This document shows, one piece after another, positions 6,960 through 13,263 of a stretch of DNA of 64,000 nt. Source of the DNA: a virus; the IMG/VR virus record IMGVR_UViG_3300032242_002454, positions 140,626 to 204,625 of that record, one strand, 5' to 3'. The translations under genes were made by a program, and so were the position numbers. The notes beneath the pieces are model-generated. The model had not been told where the DNA came from. It saw nothing but the letters and a program-made list of their open reading frames with translations, and did not search any database. Each line of letters begins with the position of its first letter. The first letter of the stretch is position 1.

Positions 6960-7122
6960 TAAGAATAGAGTTTTATTTGGTGTTTGTGGAGGACTAGCAG
7001 AAAATCTAGGAGTAGATGCCGCCGTACTAAGAATAGGATTTGTTCTTGGAGCAATTTTTACTGGAAGTATTTTGTTTTGGGTTTACTTACTTTTTGCTTT
7101 AGTATTACCTACACAGGATTGA
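6937..7122 (+). CDS. PspC-domain membrane protein
   Basis: This 61-residue protein matches the PspC domain: KNRVLFGVCGGLAENLGVD followed by VLRIGFVLGAI and a second hydrophobic stretch (LFWVYLLFALVLP). In bacteria PspC senses inner-membrane stress and relays it to the phage-shock response. A phage copy consisting of the bare domain could dampen that response or protect the membrane. This role is inference. It probably crosses the membrane once or twice. Confidence 0.8.
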   Translation: MSQLHKSNKNRVLFGVCGGLAENLGVDAAVLRIGFVLGAIFTGSILFWVYLLFALVLPTQD

Positions 7123-7126
7123 TTCA

Positions 7127-7693
7127 ATGGACAGGATAGAAGGTGGTCAGAAAATTTTCTTTATCTCTGATCTTCACCTTGGACATAAAAATATCATAGG
7201 ATATTGTAATCGTCCATTCTCCACTGGAGAAGAAATGGATTCTCAAATTCTTTCTTCCATAAACGAAAAAGTCTCCCAAAACGATATTCTTTATGTTCTA
7301 GGAGATTTTTGCCATAAAGGTGGAGTTGCTCAATCTTATAGAGAAAGAATAGCTTGTGAAAATATTCATATGATTCTAGGTAATCATGATGAACCAACTA
7401 AATTTTCCACAGGATTTTCTAGTGTTGGCTATCAGAAAATGATTCTATATAAAAATCAAAAAATATTTATGTGTCACTATCCCATGCGAAGCTGGCCTAG
7501 TAGTCACAAAAAAAGCTGGATGCTTTATGGTCATGTTCATAGCAGATTCCATCGTGAGGACGTTGTTTCTGGTAGCCTCACGCTTGATGTAGGCGTGGAT
7601 AATAAAAGAGATGGGGTGACATTCGGTACTCCTTGGAGTTTTAAAGACGTTCAACAACAATTTCTGGCGAGAGCGAAAAATTTTTCAAGGTAG
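7127..7693 (+). CDS. Calcineurin-like metallophosphoesterase
   Basis: This 188-residue protein has all the metal-binding blocks of the family in order: SDLHLGH, GDFCHKG, GNHDE, CHYP and GHVHSR. Small phage members hydrolyse phosphodiesters such as cyclic nucleotides. Their targets are often unknown, and some counter nucleotide-signalling defences. The start ATG lies five bases after the PspC-like gene. A sigma70 promoter begins directly after its stop. Confidence 0.88.
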   Translation: MDRIEGGQKIFFISDLHLGHKNIIGYCNRPFSTGEEMDSQILSSINEKVSQNDILYVLGDFCHKGGVAQSYRERIACENIHMILGNHDEPTKFSTGFSSVGYQKMILYKNQKIFMCHYPMRSWPSSHKKSWMLYGHVHSRFHREDVVSGSLTLDVGVDNKRDGVTFGTPWSFKDVQQQFLARAKNFSR

Positions 7694-7697
7694 CCTG

Positions 7698-7726
7698 TTG
7701 ACAATGCCGATACCATACTGTACAAT
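7698..7726 (+). promoter_or_regulatory. Sigma70-type promoter
   Basis: TTGACA (7698-7703), a 17-base spacer with CCGATA and TACAAT (7721-7726) match the set closely. An 80-base structured leader separates it from the gene at 7806. Confidence 0.75.
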
Positions 7727-7734
7727 CAAAGGAA

Positions 7735-7775
7735 CAACGAGGGTAAGATCAGTCGCCTGACTGAGCCTGTCGTTG
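7735..7775 (+). promoter_or_regulatory. Structured 5' leader hairpin
   Basis: The leader folds as two nested stems: CAACGA (7735-7740) with TCGTTG (7770-7775), and inside them CAGTC (7750-7754) with GACTG (7759-7763) around a GCCT loop. No U run follows, so it is not a terminator. It may stabilise the transcript or bind a regulator. Confidence 0.5.
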
Positions 7776-7805
7776 AAAGATTGGTTAAGAATTTGGAGGT
7801 TGATT

Positions 7806-8090
7806 ATGGCTGAAGTTACTACTACTGATAAGCAGACCCGTGTTCGTTGCAGTGATGATCAGTTTCTTGAGGCGGTTTTTAACAGCAGGACTTATGCTGA
7901 GATTGCTACTAAGACAGGTCAGAAGGTTGCTAGTACGATGGCTCGTTATGCTCGTACAAAGGCTGCTCTGGCTAAGAAGGGAATTGAACTTCCTGCTATG
8001 GAACGAGCAAAGCCTATTAAGACTATTGATAATGTCGAAGCTATGGCTGAGACAGTTCGCCGTCTAAAGGCTGCTCATTCTAACGGCTGA
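7806..8090 (+). CDS. Small DNA-binding-like early protein
   Basis: This 94-residue protein starts MAEVTTTDKQTRVRCSDDQF. I chose ATG 7806, which has GGAGG at 7796-7800. Residues 20-60 (FNSRTYAEIATKTGQKVAS then MARYARTKAAL) look like a helix-turn-helix. The codon usage is of the highly expressed class (CGT, GCT, AAG). It has its own promoter and structured leader, so it is probably an abundant early protein. Target unknown. Confidence 0.6.
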   Translation: MAEVTTTDKQTRVRCSDDQFLEAVFNSRTYAEIATKTGQKVASTMARYARTKAALAKKGIELPAMERAKPIKTIDNVEAMAETVRRLKAAHSNG

Positions 8091-8109
8091 GTTTAGTTCA
8101 AACCAAATG

Positions 8110-8191
8110 CTTCCAACTACATCCCTCATAAATATTGTTAGAGACAACATAGACAAAATCTAACCAATCGTTATGATATGTAGCTTGGAAG
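8110..8191 (+). repeat. Long-range inverted repeat ahead of tRNA-Leu
   Basis: CTTCCAACTACAT (8110-8122) pairs with ATGTAGCTTGGAAG (8178-8191) with one unpaired G, enclosing about 55 bases. The right arm ends just before TATAAT (8192-8197), which directly abuts the tRNA. The 107-base gap between 8090 and 8198 holds no other signal that I can see. Confidence 0.45.
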
Positions 8192-8197
8192 TATAAT

Positions 8198-8270
8198 GGC
8201 CCAGTAACCCAATGGCAGAGGTAGCGGACTTAAAATCCGTCAAGTATCAGTTCGAGTCTGATCTGGGCCA
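8198..8270 (+). tRNA. tRNA with anticodon UAA (Leu), short variable loop
   Basis: The acceptor GGCCCAG/CTGGGCC, anticodon stem GCGGA/TCCGT and T stem ATCAG/CTGAT around TTCGAGT all pair. The D stem has one mismatch. The loop CTTAAAA gives anticodon TAA, reading the Leu codon UUA, which is frequent here. Bacterial tRNA-Leu has a long variable arm, but this one has only five bases (CAAGT). The acceptor ends in A73 then C, with no encoded CCA. Confidence 0.85.
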
Positions 8271-8279
8271 CTTTAATGT

Positions 8280-8290
8280 GGTGTAAAAAG
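8280..8290 (+). promoter_or_regulatory. GGTGTA leader motif
   Basis: GGTGTAAAAAG follows the tRNA by nine bases. A second copy, GGTGTATGT, starts at 8312, so this is the only gap with two copies. Both precede the HNH gene at 8348. Confidence 0.3.
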
Positions 8291-8313
8291 TAGACAAAAT
8301 ATATCTATCTTGG

Positions 8314-8336
8314 TGTATGTAATTGTGGCACATACA
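8314..8336 (+). promoter_or_regulatory. Leader hairpin at an HNH gene
   Basis: TGTATGT (8314-8320) pairs with ACATACA (8330-8336) around AATTGTGGC. The stem ends just before the AAGGAG ribosome site at 8336-8341. This placement could limit translation, as leader hairpins do for some phage homing endonucleases. Confidence 0.45.
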
Positions 8337-8347
8337 AGGAGATAGTT

Positions 8348-8818
8348 ATGAAAAAATGTTTGAAATGCTCCAAAGAATTTAAGAACAGGGTTGTGATTGA
8401 TGGTGTTGAAAGGAATATACATAAAAGAAGTTATTGTTTAGAATGTTCCCCATTTGGAAAACGTAATACTAAAAGACTACATATTCCACCAAGAGATACG
8501 AATAGCACAAAACACTGTACAAAATGCAGTCGTAAGTTTAAATGGACAAAAAACAATGTATGTTCCACATGTAGGACATTTAAAAGAAGAAATAATCAAA
8601 GAATAAAGTCAATAGAATATCTTGGTGGTAAATGTACTGGCTGTGGAAATAAAGATCATGATGTTTTGACTTTTCACCATAAGAACCCTAAAAATAAAAA
8701 ATTTACCTTATGCCAAAGTTGGCACAGAGCTTGGAAAATACTTTTGTCAGAGATTAAAAAGTGCGAGCTACTTTGTGCTAATTGTCACATGAAACATCAC
8801 AGAAAAGAAATGCTATGA
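8348..8818 (+). CDS. Zinc-finger HNH homing-type endonuclease
   Basis: This 156-residue basic protein has three CxxC pairs in its N-terminal two thirds (CLKCSKEF, CLEC, CTKC with CSTC). The C-terminal HNH core is CTGCGNKDHDVLTFHHKNP, then LLSEIKKCELLCANCHMKHH. The His-His pair and the terminal NCHxxHH are the expected catalytic and zinc residues. This type spreads by cutting DNA lacking it. Its AT-rich codon use (AGA, ATA, AAA) differs from the neighbouring early genes. A close relative lies at 11851. Confidence 0.85.
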   Translation: MKKCLKCSKEFKNRVVIDGVERNIHKRSYCLECSPFGKRNTKRLHIPPRDTNSTKHCTKCSRKFKWTKNNVCSTCRTFKRRNNQRIKSIEYLGGKCTGCGNKDHDVLTFHHKNPKNKKFTLCQSWHRAWKILLSEIKKCELLCANCHMKHHRKEML

Positions 8819-9036
8819 CATTCGACCACTGGCTAAATGAAATTGAAGGATATAGCGTTAGACACGAAAGAGCTATGACCGACATAAGAAACTGTGTTGC
8901 AAAAGGAGAAACTGACGATATAATTAAGTGGCTGATGGCAGCTTATGCTATGGGCCATGAACAGGGTTATGATGTTGGTCATTATGATGGTAAGAAAAAC
9001 TGCAAACAACATTTTGATGAATATGGATGGGTATAA
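8815..9036 (+). CDS. Unknown 73-residue protein
   Basis: ATG 8815 overlaps the HNH stop in an ATGA. The protein is helical, with IIKWLMAAYAMGHEQGYDVG in the middle and HYDGKKNCKQH near its end. The GHxxGYxxG spacing occurs in many small phage proteins of unknown function. Confidence 0.55.
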   Translation: MTFDHWLNEIEGYSVRHERAMTDIRNCVAKGETDDIIKWLMAAYAMGHEQGYDVGHYDGKKNCKQHFDEYGWV

Positions 9037-9038
9037 TT

Positions 9039-9251
9039 ATGGAAATCCACAACAAAAAACATATCACAATGACTCCTGACGATGTTAAAAAAGCTATTGA
9101 GAGATATATTGATGATGAAATCGTTAGTACTGAAACTGGTTGTGATATTAAGTTTATTGTACATGATATTTATCAGAAAGATAGTTTGACCGGATATTAT
9201 AAGTCAGAATTTGTTGGTGCTGAAGTTGTGGTGCGTCCTAATGAGAGCTGA
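9039..9251 (+). CDS. Unknown 70-residue protein
   Basis: The chosen start, ATG 9039, follows the upstream TAA by two bases. An earlier in-frame ATG at 9027 lies inside the previous gene. The chain begins MEIHNKKHITMTPDDVKKAI, then a helix and two beta strands (CDIKFIVHD and FVGAEVVVRP). I recognise no family. Confidence 0.55.
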   Translation: MEIHNKKHITMTPDDVKKAIERYIDDEIVSTETGCDIKFIVHDIYQKDSLTGYYKSEFVGAEVVVRPNES

Positions 9252-9474
9252 ATTTTTAATGGGCAAAGCATCTAAAGATAGCCCATATATTCCAAAAAGA
9301 GGAGAAACTATCCAGTATGATAGACTGGGTGATGGAACTTGGCTAACTATTCATGTTGGTGATGGTAAAACTCCAGTTAAAGATCTCCCTGCAATAGCTG
9401 ATTATGATATTCGTGAACGAGTTAGGATCTTGGAAGAAAAAATAGCAAAATTAGAAAATGATCGAAGAATATGA
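9241..9474 (+). CDS. Small structural-type protein with GDGKTPVKDLP motif
   Basis: The 77-residue reading starts at ATG 9241; ATG 9259 (MGKASKD) is an alternative. The middle carries GTWLTIHVGDGKTPVKDLP, a pattern common at the ends of phage fibre and receptor-binding proteins. It is followed by a coiled-coil helix (RERVRILEEKIAKLEND). It could be a virion accessory or trimerisation piece. This is an inference from the motif. Confidence 0.5.
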   Translation: MRAEFLMGKASKDSPYIPKRGETIQYDRLGDGTWLTIHVGDGKTPVKDLPAIADYDIRERVRILEEKIAKLENDRRI

Positions 9475-9757
9475 AAACTGGGAAGATAGTATAAGAAGAA
9501 CTTTTATAGAATTGGCAAATTATATGGAACAACATTCTAATCCTATTGAATATTTAATTGAATTTGCTTGGGCAAATGGTGCTGATCGTTTTGTTGTAAA
9601 TAATGCCAAGGATGAATTGAAAAAACTTCAAGAAAATAATATTGCTAATCCTGTTGCTTGGGCTAGAATAAATAAACGTGGGGATTTGTTTGATCCTCGT
9701 TTATGTAATAATATTCATGTTGATCAAAGTTCTGTGGTTCCACTATACAGGAAGTAA
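9458..9757 (+). CDS. Unknown 99-residue protein
   Basis: The start overlaps the previous gene by 17 bases. The N-terminal half is helical and acidic (MIEEYENWEDSIRRTFIEL), and the second half has INKRGDLFDPRLCNNIH. I recognise no family. It is soluble. Confidence 0.55.
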   Translation: MIEEYENWEDSIRRTFIELANYMEQHSNPIEYLIEFAWANGADRFVVNNAKDELKKLQENNIANPVAWARINKRGDLFDPRLCNNIHVDQSSVVPLYRK

Positions 9758-9759
9758 AA

Positions 9760-10086
9760 ATGAGACCAAGAGGAAATAGATTGTGTCGAGCAGAAGTAAA
9801 AAATCATAATCCAAAATCTCCAATAGATACTTTTGTTCTTGTTACAGTAAGAGAATGTAATGATTGCGATGGAGGTACATACATTGATGAGATCAACACT
9901 GCTGCTCAATTTTTAGCAACTGAAAATGAATCATGTGATGAGCCTTTCTATCAGATTTATGGAAGAAGATACATGGACGATATAATGTCTGGTCCGATGT
10001 TTCTTGCAGAGTTTTATGACTTGGATAAAGCTCTCAATTTTCTATATTATTTAACTGGTGAAGAAGCCAAAGTTGTTTCTTACTAA
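9760..10086 (+). CDS. Unknown 108-residue protein
   Basis: It begins MRPRGNRLCRAEVKNHN two bases after the previous stop and contains VRECNDCDGGTYIDE in the middle. The end is helical, with FYDLDKALNFLYYL. There are several Cys but no full zinc site. Function unknown. Confidence 0.55.
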   Translation: MRPRGNRLCRAEVKNHNPKSPIDTFVLVTVRECNDCDGGTYIDEINTAAQFLATENESCDEPFYQIYGRRYMDDIMSGPMFLAEFYDLDKALNFLYYLTGEEAKVVSY

Positions 10087-10087
10087 T

Positions 10088-10609
10088 ATGATTAATAGTA
10101 AATACAAAATTGATTTATCTGATTTTTATAGTGATGACGGTGGGTATTGTACACTATTTAAATTGCTTAATGAGCCATCACTAGGATTCAAAGAATTCAT
10201 TTCCAAATCTAGAGCAAAATATGCTAGGAGAATTCAGATAAGACTAAGTAAACTTAATCTTGCACCAAAAGTATATTCTAGAGTATGCAAGATGACTTAT
10301 AATGGATTTTTTCCGGGCAAAAAAAGTGGTTGGGGATATGTCACAGAATTAGCTAAAACTGGAAATAAAAAAGTTAGATTATGCAATATACAGAGATTGG
10401 TTGATGTTATTTACGATAGAACAAAATTAAAATTTTGGGACTGTCATTGGGCTAATCTTGGATATATTATAAGAAAAGGCAAAAGAAAATTGGTTTGTAT
10501 TGATACTGGTAAAGAAACTTGGGATGGTTATGCTAATTATTTTGGAAATATTGATCCTGGCCCAAAGTGTTCGTATTGTTTAAAATATAAATGTAGGTGT
10601 GTAGAATAA
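10088..10609 (+). CDS. Unknown protein with C-terminal Cys cluster
   Basis: This 173-residue protein is read from ATG 10088, directly after the previous stop. The body is basic (KSRAKYARRIQIRLSKL). The last 15 residues hold CSYCLKYKCRC, a probable metal site. Its stop overlaps the next ATG (TAATG). Function unknown. Confidence 0.6.
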   Translation: MINSKYKIDLSDFYSDDGGYCTLFKLLNEPSLGFKEFISKSRAKYARRIQIRLSKLNLAPKVYSRVCKMTYNGFFPGKKSGWGYVTELAKTGNKKVRLCNIQRLVDVIYDRTKLKFWDCHWANLGYIIRKGKRKLVCIDTGKETWDGYANYFGNIDPGPKCSYCLKYKCRCVE

Positions 10610-11496
10610 TGAAATATCTTATAGCTGGTGGTGCTGGTTTTATAGGTAGTCATATTGCAGATACTCTTTTAGATATGGGTCATGATGTTATAATTATTGA
10701 TAATCTATCTACAGGAAAAAAAAGTAACATACCTAATAGAGCTACTTTTGTAGAATTAGATATAGCTAAATCTCCTATAGAAATTTTATCATCTTTTTTT
10801 GATGGAGTAACCGCAGTATTCCATTGTGCCGCATTACCCAATGTTCAGTTTTCTATAGAACAACCTTTGGATTCTAATAAAGCTAATGTAGATACTACTA
10901 TTAAAATTTTAGAGTCTATGAGAATCAAAAAAATTAAGAAGATTATATACAGCAGTTCTTGTTCTATATATGGAGATGCTATACAGATACCTACTACTGA
11001 AAATGAAACTATTAAACCATTAAGCCCATACGCTTTACAGAAATATATTGGAGAAGAATACTGTTCCCTTTATTATAGGCTTTACAATATAGAATATGTT
11101 GCTTTGCGTTATTTTAATGTATATGGTGAACGAATGACTGATACTGGAGCTTATGTTAGTGTATTGAGTCACTTTTTAAGAGCTTACAAAAATAATCAGC
11201 CGTTAAATATTACTAATACTGGAGAACAAAAAAGAGATTTTGTATATGTAAAAGACATAGCCAAAGCAAATGTTTTGGCTGCATTAAAAAATATTGGTGG
11301 TGAAACTATATTAAACTTAGGATCAGGTAATAACTATTCTATAAATTCTATTGCTAGTTGGTTTAATCATAATATTGTTTATGGAGAATCTAGAATAGAA
11401 CCATTTGAAACTTTAGCTGACATAAATAAAGCTAAAAATATATTGAATTGGTTACCAAAAGTAAATTTAAAATCATGGGTAATGCAAAATATTTAA
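10609..11496 (+). CDS. NAD-dependent sugar epimerase/dehydratase (extended SDR)
   Basis: This 295-residue protein has the Rossmann motif GGAGFIGSHI at residues 7-16, IIDNLSTG, YSSSCSIYGD, and the catalytic Tyr-Lys in SPYALQKYIGE. RYFNVYGER and VYVKDIAKA are also typical. Members interconvert nucleotide sugars such as UDP-glucose and UDP-galactose. A second family member lies at 53299 within the glycan island, but this copy stands apart. It starts in a TAATG overlap. Confidence 0.88.
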   Translation: MKYLIAGGAGFIGSHIADTLLDMGHDVIIIDNLSTGKKSNIPNRATFVELDIAKSPIEILSSFFDGVTAVFHCAALPNVQFSIEQPLDSNKANVDTTIKILESMRIKKIKKIIYSSSCSIYGDAIQIPTTENETIKPLSPYALQKYIGEEYCSLYYRLYNIEYVALRYFNVYGERMTDTGAYVSVLSHFLRAYKNNQPLNITNTGEQKRDFVYVKDIAKANVLAALKNIGGETILNLGSGNNYSINSIASWFNHNIVYGESRIEPFETLADINKAKNILNWLPKVNLKSWVMQNI

Positions 11497-11506
11497 GGAA
11501 ATTATA

Positions 11507-11857
11507 ATGCCATATATTAAAGAAGAAAATAGACTTACTCTTGATGAATGTATTGATCATATGGTGGTTTGTTTGAAAAATAGTGCTTTCAGAGCATCAT
11601 TTGATCCAAATAAAAATAATTATATGAAGGAAGAACTAAGTAATGAAGATGTTTTAGCTATAGTTGGAGATATTAATTACTGTATTTCTCGTGTTGTTTC
11701 TAAGCTAATGGGCAAGGTATCGTATTCTAAAATAGCAATGATTACAGGAGTATTAGAAAATATAAAGCAAGAGTTTTATCGTAGAATTGGTGTATCTTTA
11801 GAAGATAAGAAAATTATAGAAAATGGAGATATACCAGAATACAAAAGGTTATGCTAA
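11507..11857 (+). CDS. Conserved phage protein, DUF6899-like
   Basis: This 116-residue protein starts MPYIKEENRL. It has GDINYCISRVV, YSKIAMITGVLENIKQEFYRR and ends ENGDIPEY. This order (MPYI, G-x-x-NY, GVLE-x-x-K-x-E-x-YRR, NGD) is that of a widespread phage family of unknown function (DUF6899, named from memory). Its AAGG site is at 11496-11499. Confidence 0.65.
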   Translation: MPYIKEENRLTLDECIDHMVVCLKNSAFRASFDPNKNNYMKEELSNEDVLAIVGDINYCISRVVSKLMGKVSYSKIAMITGVLENIKQEFYRRIGVSLEDKKIIENGDIPEYKRLC

Positions 11858-12570
11858 AAAACACAAAAAAGAATGATTATTCATTAATCTCAAAAAAAGA
11901 ACTAGAAAAATTATTAAATGAAGGATTGAATTTTACAGAAATAGGTTCTCTTTATGGTAGAAATCTGCACTATATTAGAACGATATGTAAAAAATACAAT
12001 CTTAAAATTAAATCAAAGGCGACTGTCTGTTTAAACTGTCAAAAAAAGTTTAAGCATAAAGCAACCATCCCAGCCAAATACTGTTCCACAAAATGTCGAT
12101 CTGCACATTGGCCAAAAATAAATAAAGAAAAGCATAAAGAATTAGTTAAAAAATCTAGATTTAAGTGTCATCCAGTAAAATGCAGAAAATGTAACAATAA
12201 TATATCAGATAATAATAGAAAATCTGGTTTGGTTTACTGTAGTGATTTATGTAGAAAACAGAATAAGACGATATCTGATAAACAAAGTCGAGATAAAAAA
12301 TATAAACAATTTGGTCTTTACAAAATATCTATAGGATGTCAAAATTGCGGATATAATAAATGTTCTGGTTCTTTAGATTTTCATCATGTCAATCCACAAA
12401 CAAAATCGACTAGAATAAGCTGTGGACTCTGGAAAGCTAATACTGAAGTATTTCAAAAAGAACTGTTAAAATGTATATTACTATGTAAAAATTGTCATTA
12501 TGAAGCACATAATCAGATTCTTATTATAGAAGGAAATGAAGGACAATGGAATTGTATATACCAAAATTAA
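11851..12570 (+). CDS. HNH endonuclease with HTH and zinc fingers
   Basis: This 239-residue protein has an N-terminal helix-turn-helix (LNFTEIGSLYGRNLHYIRTI), then CLNCQKKF, CSTKCRS and CRKC zinc pairs. A C-terminal HNH core carries CQNCGYNKCSGSLDFHHVNP and LLKCILLCKNCHYEAHN. It is a larger relative of the protein at 8348 with an added DNA-reading HTH. It is probably a homing-type endonuclease. Its codon use is AT-extreme. Confidence 0.85.
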   Translation: MLKNTKKNDYSLISKKELEKLLNEGLNFTEIGSLYGRNLHYIRTICKKYNLKIKSKATVCLNCQKKFKHKATIPAKYCSTKCRSAHWPKINKEKHKELVKKSRFKCHPVKCRKCNNNISDNNRKSGLVYCSDLCRKQNKTISDKQSRDKKYKQFGLYKISIGCQNCGYNKCSGSLDFHHVNPQTKSTRISCGLWKANTEVFQKELLKCILLCKNCHYEAHNQILIIEGNEGQWNCIYQN

Positions 12571-12571
12571 A

Positions 12572-12589
12572 GGTGTATAAATTATTAAG
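12572..12589 (+). promoter_or_regulatory. GGTGTA leader motif
   Basis: GGTGTATAAATTATTAAG starts right after the HNH stop codon and 64 bases ahead of the start at 12636. The TATAAAT resembles phage late -10 boxes. Confidence 0.4.
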
Positions 12590-12635
12590 AATGGCGATAT
12601 TAAAGAGTATAAACGCCTAAAATAAAGAGGCCAAA

Positions 12636-12947
12636 ATGTCTAAAAATATTGATGATGTAATTAAAGAGGTAATGAAAAGCAATAAGGAGATTCATACTAT
12701 GGACGCTCATATCTCTAAAGACATTACCGATCTAAAAAAGAGCATCAAAAATATTGAGAATAAGATCAAAATGATAGATAATAAAATGGATCAAACCATA
12801 GATCTATTAAATACTTTCATTACTCTTATTACTGAACAGGATGATATAGATCTTGATGATGAAGAAGAGAATGAGGATTGGACTCCTTATGATCAACAAG
12901 AAGATTATCAAGCTGATGATGAAGATGAGGAAGAAGAACAATACTAA
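12636..12947 (+). CDS. Coiled-coil protein with acidic tail
   Basis: This 103-residue protein has a long heptad region (residues 1-65, ITDLKKSIKNIENKIKMID) and a C-terminal 35 residues that are mostly Asp and Glu. Such tails occur on chaperone-like or DNA-mimic phage proteins, but nothing here proves it. The AAAGAGG site is at 12624. Confidence 0.6.
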   Translation: MSKNIDDVIKEVMKSNKEIHTMDAHISKDITDLKKSIKNIENKIKMIDNKMDQTIDLLNTFITLITEQDDIDLDDEEENEDWTPYDQQEDYQADDEDEEEEQY

Positions 12948-13198
12948 TGGCTAGTTTAGCTCTACTAGTAACAATAATTTTTTTATCTGTGCTAATAATA
13001 GGTCCAATTAGTTATATTCTATCATTATTTTCTTGGATGCCAAATTTAATCAAATGGATAATGGCAATAGTTTGTATTTTTGTTGGGGGTTGGGTTTGTT
13101 TTCTACCTATACCCTTTTTAAGAGCTTTGGGATTAATTGATATAGCAATAGGATTAAAGATCATATCGGATAGCACACAAAAGAAAAGTGATGCTTGA
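12947..13198 (+). CDS. Small multi-pass membrane protein
   Basis: This 83-residue protein is very hydrophobic, with three likely spans (about residues 5-27, 32-52 and 55-72). It overlaps the previous stop by one base (TAATG). It could be a membrane partner of the coiled-coil protein before it. The downstream sigma70 promoter -35 box overlaps its stop. Confidence 0.6.
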   Translation: MASLALLVTIIFLSVLIIGPISYILSLFSWMPNLIKWIMAIVCIFVGGWVCFLPIPFLRALGLIDIAIGLKIISDSTQKKSDA

Positions 13199-13223
13199 CA
13201 AGACCGTATGCCGATGGTATACT
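13195..13223 (+). promoter_or_regulatory. Sigma70-type promoter for rIIA
   Basis: TTGACA (13195-13200), a 17-base spacer with CCGAT, and TATACT (13218-13223). The transcribed leader has ATCACAGGAACGATAAC, nearly repeated at rIIB (ATCACAGGTATCGTAAC). Confidence 0.8.
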
Positions 13224-13263
13224 TGAGCCATCACAGGAACGATAACACTTTTGGAGAATAAAG

